Shown here: positions 5,479 through 7,099 of the stretch, in pieces | How positions within the stretch are numbered: the first letter of the stretch is position 1 | How the letters are laid out: each line of letters starts with the position of its first letter | Source: Anaerolineaceae bacterium | GTDB lineage: Bacteria > Planctomycetota > Phycisphaerae > FEN-1346 > JAACEH01 | Length of the DNA: 7,099 nucleotides | Reading direction: 5' to 3' | NCBI GenBank assembly: GCA_011682595.1 | Contig: JAACEH010000087.1 | Location: 1 to 7,099, forward strand | Notes under the pieces: model-generated | Database searches by the model: none | Told to the model about the DNA's origin: nothing | Seen by the model: the letters and a program-made list of their open reading frames with translations, nothing else | Made by a program: the position numbers and the translations under genes

Positions 5479-6384
5479 ATGAAGAAACCATCCAAAGGTT
5501 TTCTGCTGAGCGTCGTCGCCGCCCTGGCCGTCCTGGCCGGCGGGGCCTACTGGCTGACCCGGCCGGGCCTGCGGCTGATCGGGCCGACCGCCGGCGACGG
5601 CGACGGCGGCCCGGCAACGGCGGCCTTCTCCTACGGCGACTACGCCGCCGTGCTCAAGGCCTGCGTGGACGACAATGGCCTGGTCAACTACGGCAAACTC
5701 AAGGCCGATCACAAGCATCTGAACAGTTTCGCCGTGGCCCTGGCCCGGCTCGACCGGGGCCTTTACGACAAGTGGAGCGACCCGGGGAAAATCGCCTTCT
5801 GGATTAACGCCTACAACGCCCTGACGCTGCTGGCCATCGTCGAGCACTATCCGATCAAGTCCTCGGTGCCGGCTTCGCTGGTTTACCCCCGCAACAGCAT
5901 CCGCCAGATTCCGGGAGTGTGGGACAAGTTGCAGTTTGTCGTGATGGACCGGCGGATGACCCTCAACGACATCGAGCACGCCACGCTGCGCAAGCAGTTC
6001 AACGAGCCGCGGATTCACGTGGCCCTGGTCTGTGCAGCCATGGGTTGCCCGAAGTTGCGCAACGAACCGTACAGCGGCCGGAGGCTCGGCGATCAGCTCG
6101 ACGACCAGTCGCGGAGCTTCCTGGCCTCGCCGTCGCAGTTCCGCATCGACCGCCGCCGAGGACGCGTCGGCCTGTCGTCGATCTTCAAGTGGTTCGGCGA
6201 CGACTTCGTTGAATGCTACGGAACCGCAGAAAATTTTTCCGGCCACAGCAAGAGCCGCAGGGCGACCCTGGCCTTCGCGAGCCGGTATCTCAGCGCCTCG
6301 GATGCCGAGTACCTGGCCTCCCAGCGTTACGACATCGATTATCTGGACTACGACTGGTCGCTGAACGAGCAATCTAAAGACTGA
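5479..6384 (+). CDS. membrane-anchored or exported DUF547 protein
   Basis: Protein of 301 residues. MKKPSKGFLLSVVAALAVLA with hydrophobic core 8-26 is an uncleaved anchor or signal peptide, followed by a Gly/Asp-rich linker (37-48). DUF547 covers about 53-245. Its signatures are FWINAYNALT at 107-116, VALVCAAMGCPKLRNEPY at 181-198 (C185, C190) and LSSIFKWFGDDF at 232-243. The ending YDWSLNEQ (291-298) is also typical of the family. The function is not established; the conserved Cys/His/Asn residues suggest an enzyme, working outside the cytoplasm here. I chose the ATG at 5479 because the signal sequence begins there; GGAA at 5467-5470 is a modest ribosome binding site 8 bases upstream. A GTG at 5416, right after the preceding stop, would add 21 residues before the signal sequence and lacks a good site. 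The 63-bp gap allows co-transcription with the two genes upstream. Confidence 0.87.
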   Translation: MKKPSKGFLLSVVAALAVLAGGAYWLTRPGLRLIGPTAGDGDGGPATAAFSYGDYAAVLKACVDDNGLVNYGKLKADHKHLNSFAVALARLDRGLYDKWSDPGKIAFWINAYNALTLLAIVEHYPIKSSVPASLVYPRNSIRQIPGVWDKLQFVVMDRRMTLNDIEHATLRKQFNEPRIHVALVCAAMGCPKLRNEPYSGRRLGDQLDDQSRSFLASPSQFRIDRRRGRVGLSSIFKWFGDDFVECYGTAENFSGHSKSRRATLAFASRYLSASDAEYLASQRYDIDYLDYDWSLNEQSKD

Positions 6385-6437
6385 TGCAGTCGCAGGTTAC
6401 AGAGACGACGAGAACCGTCGCCGGCGGGGGCGACCCT

Positions 6438-6465
6438 GTGGCAATTGGGGGGCTTTCTTTGCCAC
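6438..6465 (+). terminator. hairpin downstream of the DUF547 gene
   Basis: GTGGCAA (6438-6444) pairs with TTGCCAC (6459-6465) around a 14-base loop. An outer pair CGGCGG (6422-6427) with CCGCCG (6468-6473) can enclose it. It begins 53 bases after the stop codon, where a terminator is expected. No T-tract follows, so it could equally be a 3' stabilising structure. Confidence 0.3.
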
Positions 6466-6521
6466 CGCCGCCGCAGACTGCCATGGGGGCACGACGTGGC
6501 GACATCTTATTGCCTGTGGCG

Positions 6522-6550
6522 GGGGCATCGTTTCCACCAACTTATGCCCC
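6522..6550 (+). repeat. 7-bp hairpin GGGGCAT/ATGCCCC
   Basis: GGGGCAT (6522-6528) pairs with ATGCCCC (6544-6550) around a 15-base loop, ending 8 bases before a TTGACA hexamer. The position fits either the end of one transcript or a site just upstream of the lipoprotein promoter. Confidence 0.3.
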
Positions 6551-6558
6551 GAAACCCG

Positions 6559-6587
6559 TTGACACCAATTGTATTATCTGCTCCACT
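6559..6587 (+). promoter_or_regulatory. promoter candidate for the small lipoprotein gene
   Basis: TTGACA at 6559-6564 is a perfect -35 hexamer. The hexamer 17 bp downstream (TCCACT, 6582-6587) matches the -10 consensus at only 3 of 6 positions. A better-looking TATTAT at 6572-6577 is too close (7 bp). The call rests mainly on the -35 and on its place about 135 bp before the gene. Confidence 0.3.
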
Positions 6588-6628
6588 TACCGGAGAACAA
6601 TCGCGGCACCACTCGGAAACAAGTCTGT

Positions 6629-6647
6629 TGCCGGCTCTGGGCCGGCA
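6629..6647 (+). repeat. leader hairpin 1 of the lipoprotein gene
   Basis: TGCCGGC (6629-6635) and GCCGGCA (6641-6647) form a perfect 7-bp stem with a 5-base loop, TCTGG. It lies 51 bases before the start codon, inside the presumed leader, and is followed 9 bases later by a second perfect hairpin. Confidence 0.4.
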
Positions 6648-6656
6648 GGAGCGGGG

Positions 6657-6673
6657 TCGGCTGCAACAGCCGA
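6657..6673 (+). repeat. leader hairpin 2 of the lipoprotein gene
   Basis: TCGGCTG (6657-6663) and CAGCCGA (6667-6673) form a perfect 7-bp stem with a CAA loop. A short T-run (CTTTTCT, 6677-6683) follows, then the ribosome binding site. A stem followed by T's could act as a weak attenuator. It ends 13 bases before the Shine-Dalgarno, so it could also affect ribosome access. Confidence 0.4.
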
Positions 6674-6686
6674 AGGGCTTTTCTGA

Positions 6687-6692
6687 AAGGAG
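6687..6692 (+). promoter_or_regulatory. ribosome binding site of the lipoprotein gene
   Basis: AAGGAG lies 6 bases before the ATG at 6699 but only 3 bases before the adjoining ATG at 6696. The spacing favours the second of the two tandem start codons; the difference is one methionine. Confidence 0.6.
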
Positions 6693-6698
6693 AGCATG

Positions 6699-6905
6699 AT
6701 GAGCAGGTTGATTGGCGTTGTTCTTATGGTCTTTGCACTGATGTTTGGCATGACCCTGACTGGTTGTAAGAAGGGGCCGGAAAAGAAAAAGTCCGAGGAA
6801 GTGAAGAAAGCGGTCGAGGGCGCGACTGAGGAAGGGGCCAAGAAGGCGGAAGAAATCAAGAAGGACGTTCAGAAGAAGGCTGAAGAGGCTTCGCCTAAGA
6901 AGTGA
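6699..6905 (+). CDS. small Lys/Glu-rich lipoprotein
   Basis: Protein of 68 residues. Residues 1-22 are a type II signal peptide with a hydrophobic core (LIGVVLMVFALMFGM) and a lipobox LTGC, so Cys23 would be lipidated after cleavage. The mature chain of 46 residues is almost only Lys, Glu, Ala, Val and Asp. It has repeated KK-A/V-EE blocks (KKAVEGATEE, KKAEEIKKDV, KKAEEA), which predict one long charged amphipathic helix like those of LEA-type or Lpp-like small lipoproteins. A helical spacer or surface protein of the envelope is the likely class; the exact role is not known. Its A-rich Lys/Glu codons make it lower in GC than its neighbours. Gly-Pro after the first lysines (GPEKKK) marks the end of a short linker. 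It stands alone behind a long hairpin-rich leader. An ATG at 6696 would add one residue. Confidence 0.8.
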   Translation: MSRLIGVVLMVFALMFGMTLTGCKKGPEKKKSEEVKKAVEGATEEGAKKAEEIKKDVQKKAEEASPKK

Positions 6906-6982
6906 TCACCTCCGGACCGTGTCTTGGCGGCTACCGTGCGGCCGGGCCGAATGATTTCGGCTGCGGTCGGCGGCGGCTTTCT

Positions 6983-7041
6983 GAAGCGGCGAAATGGGCA
7001 CTGGCGGGTCTGGCACTCGTCGGGATTCATTTCGCCGTTTC
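6983..7041 (+). terminator. terminator-like long inverted repeat after the lipoprotein gene
   Basis: CGGCGAAATG (6987-6996) and CATTTCGCCG (7028-7037) are perfect complements. The pairing extends outward through a G-T wobble and three more pairs to 6983 and 7041, a 14-bp stem. The loop is about 31 bases, which is long. The 3' arm runs into TTTCTTTCATCTC, a T-rich tail as in intrinsic terminators. It lies 77 bases past the lipoprotein stop codon. Confidence 0.45.
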
Positions 7042-7074
7042 TTTCATCTCCCCGAGGTTCCTCTACGGCACCGA

Positions 7075-7099
7075 CCAAGCCACCCAAGCCACCCAAGCC
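7075..7099. repeat. tandem 9-mer, 2.8 copies, cut by the window edge
   Basis: The unit CCAAGCCAC is repeated exactly at 7075-7083 and 7084-7092, and partly at 7093-7099. The array continues to or beyond the edge. A 9-base unit keeps reading frame and could encode Lys-Pro-Pro repeats on the plus strand, but no supported gene covers it. Confidence 0.6.

Larger units (their letters stand above)
6385..6698 (+). other. 314-bp non-coding stretch with serial hairpins, likely terminator and leader region
   Basis: No gene is supported. It contains at least five inverted repeats: CGACG/CGTCG at 6406-6420, plus those at 6438-6465, 6522-6550, 6629-6647 and 6657-6673. It also has a perfect -35 hexamer at 6559-6564 and a good ribosome binding site at the end. 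An open frame that starts on the DUF547 stop (6384-6686) lacks a ribosome binding site and has mixed third-position bases unlike its neighbours. Confidence 0.55.

Noticed and set aside
5008..6372. 454-codon open frame on the minus strand
   Set aside because: Antisense to the DUF547 gene and the 91-residue gene; Val/Gln/Arg/Gly-rich shadow translation without motifs.
6384..6686. 100-codon open frame starting on the DUF547 stop codon
   Set aside because: The TGATG overlap is suggestive, but there is no Shine-Dalgarno, third positions are not GC-enriched as in the neighbours, the translation has no recognisable domain and it runs through several hairpins.
6951..7099. Open plus-strand frame from an ATG to the right edge, ending in Lys-Pro-Pro repeats
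   Set aside because: No ribosome binding site precedes the ATG and the frame includes the terminator-like inverted repeat; too little sequence to call a gene.
1..7099. CRISPR array, insertion sequence, tRNA or rRNA gene
   Set aside because: No regularly spaced long repeats, transposase motifs, terminal inverted repeats or cloverleaf/rRNA-like sequences were seen on either strand.

Overview
The window is GC-rich with strong G/C preference at third codon positions. It carries a secreted right-handed beta-helix protein that ends in a type I dockerin, beside DUF547, DUF4126, PHP and stand-alone LigD-type phosphoesterase genes. This mix, especially beta-helix plus choice-of-anchor Q plus dockerin, is common in Planctomycetota (Phycisphaerae-like lineages). 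That placement is an inference from gene content; there is no rRNA or other phylogenetic marker here.

Layout. At 1-89 there is a hairpin and a good sigma70-like promoter. A PHP-domain hydrolase follows (90-926, +). It converges, across 26 bp, on a membrane protein with a DUF4126 N-terminal half and a cytoplasmic C-terminal half (953-1996, -). A 433-bp divergent intergenic stretch (1997-2429) is rich in inverted repeats and has an AT-rich extended -10 island. It leads into the exported beta-helix/dockerin protein (2430-4394, +). After 117 bp comes a stand-alone LigD 3'-phosphoesterase (4512-5150, +), whose end overlaps by 11 bp a 91-residue protein of unknown function (5140-5415, +). Next is a membrane-anchored or exported DUF547 protein (5479-6384, +). 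About 314 bp of hairpin-rich non-coding DNA then precede a small Lys/Glu-rich lipoprotein (6699-6905, +). The right end holds a terminator-like inverted repeat and a short tandem 9-mer that runs off the window.

How the genes relate. Only the phosphoesterase and the 91-residue gene look co-translated, because they overlap and the second has a strong internal Shine-Dalgarno. The DUF547 gene could be on the same transcript (63-bp gap). The rest look like separate units with their own leaders. No complete pathway, mobile element, CRISPR array or RNA gene of a known class was recognised. The least explained parts are the 91-residue partner of the phosphoesterase and the two structured leaders (about 2200-2380 and 6405-6675).
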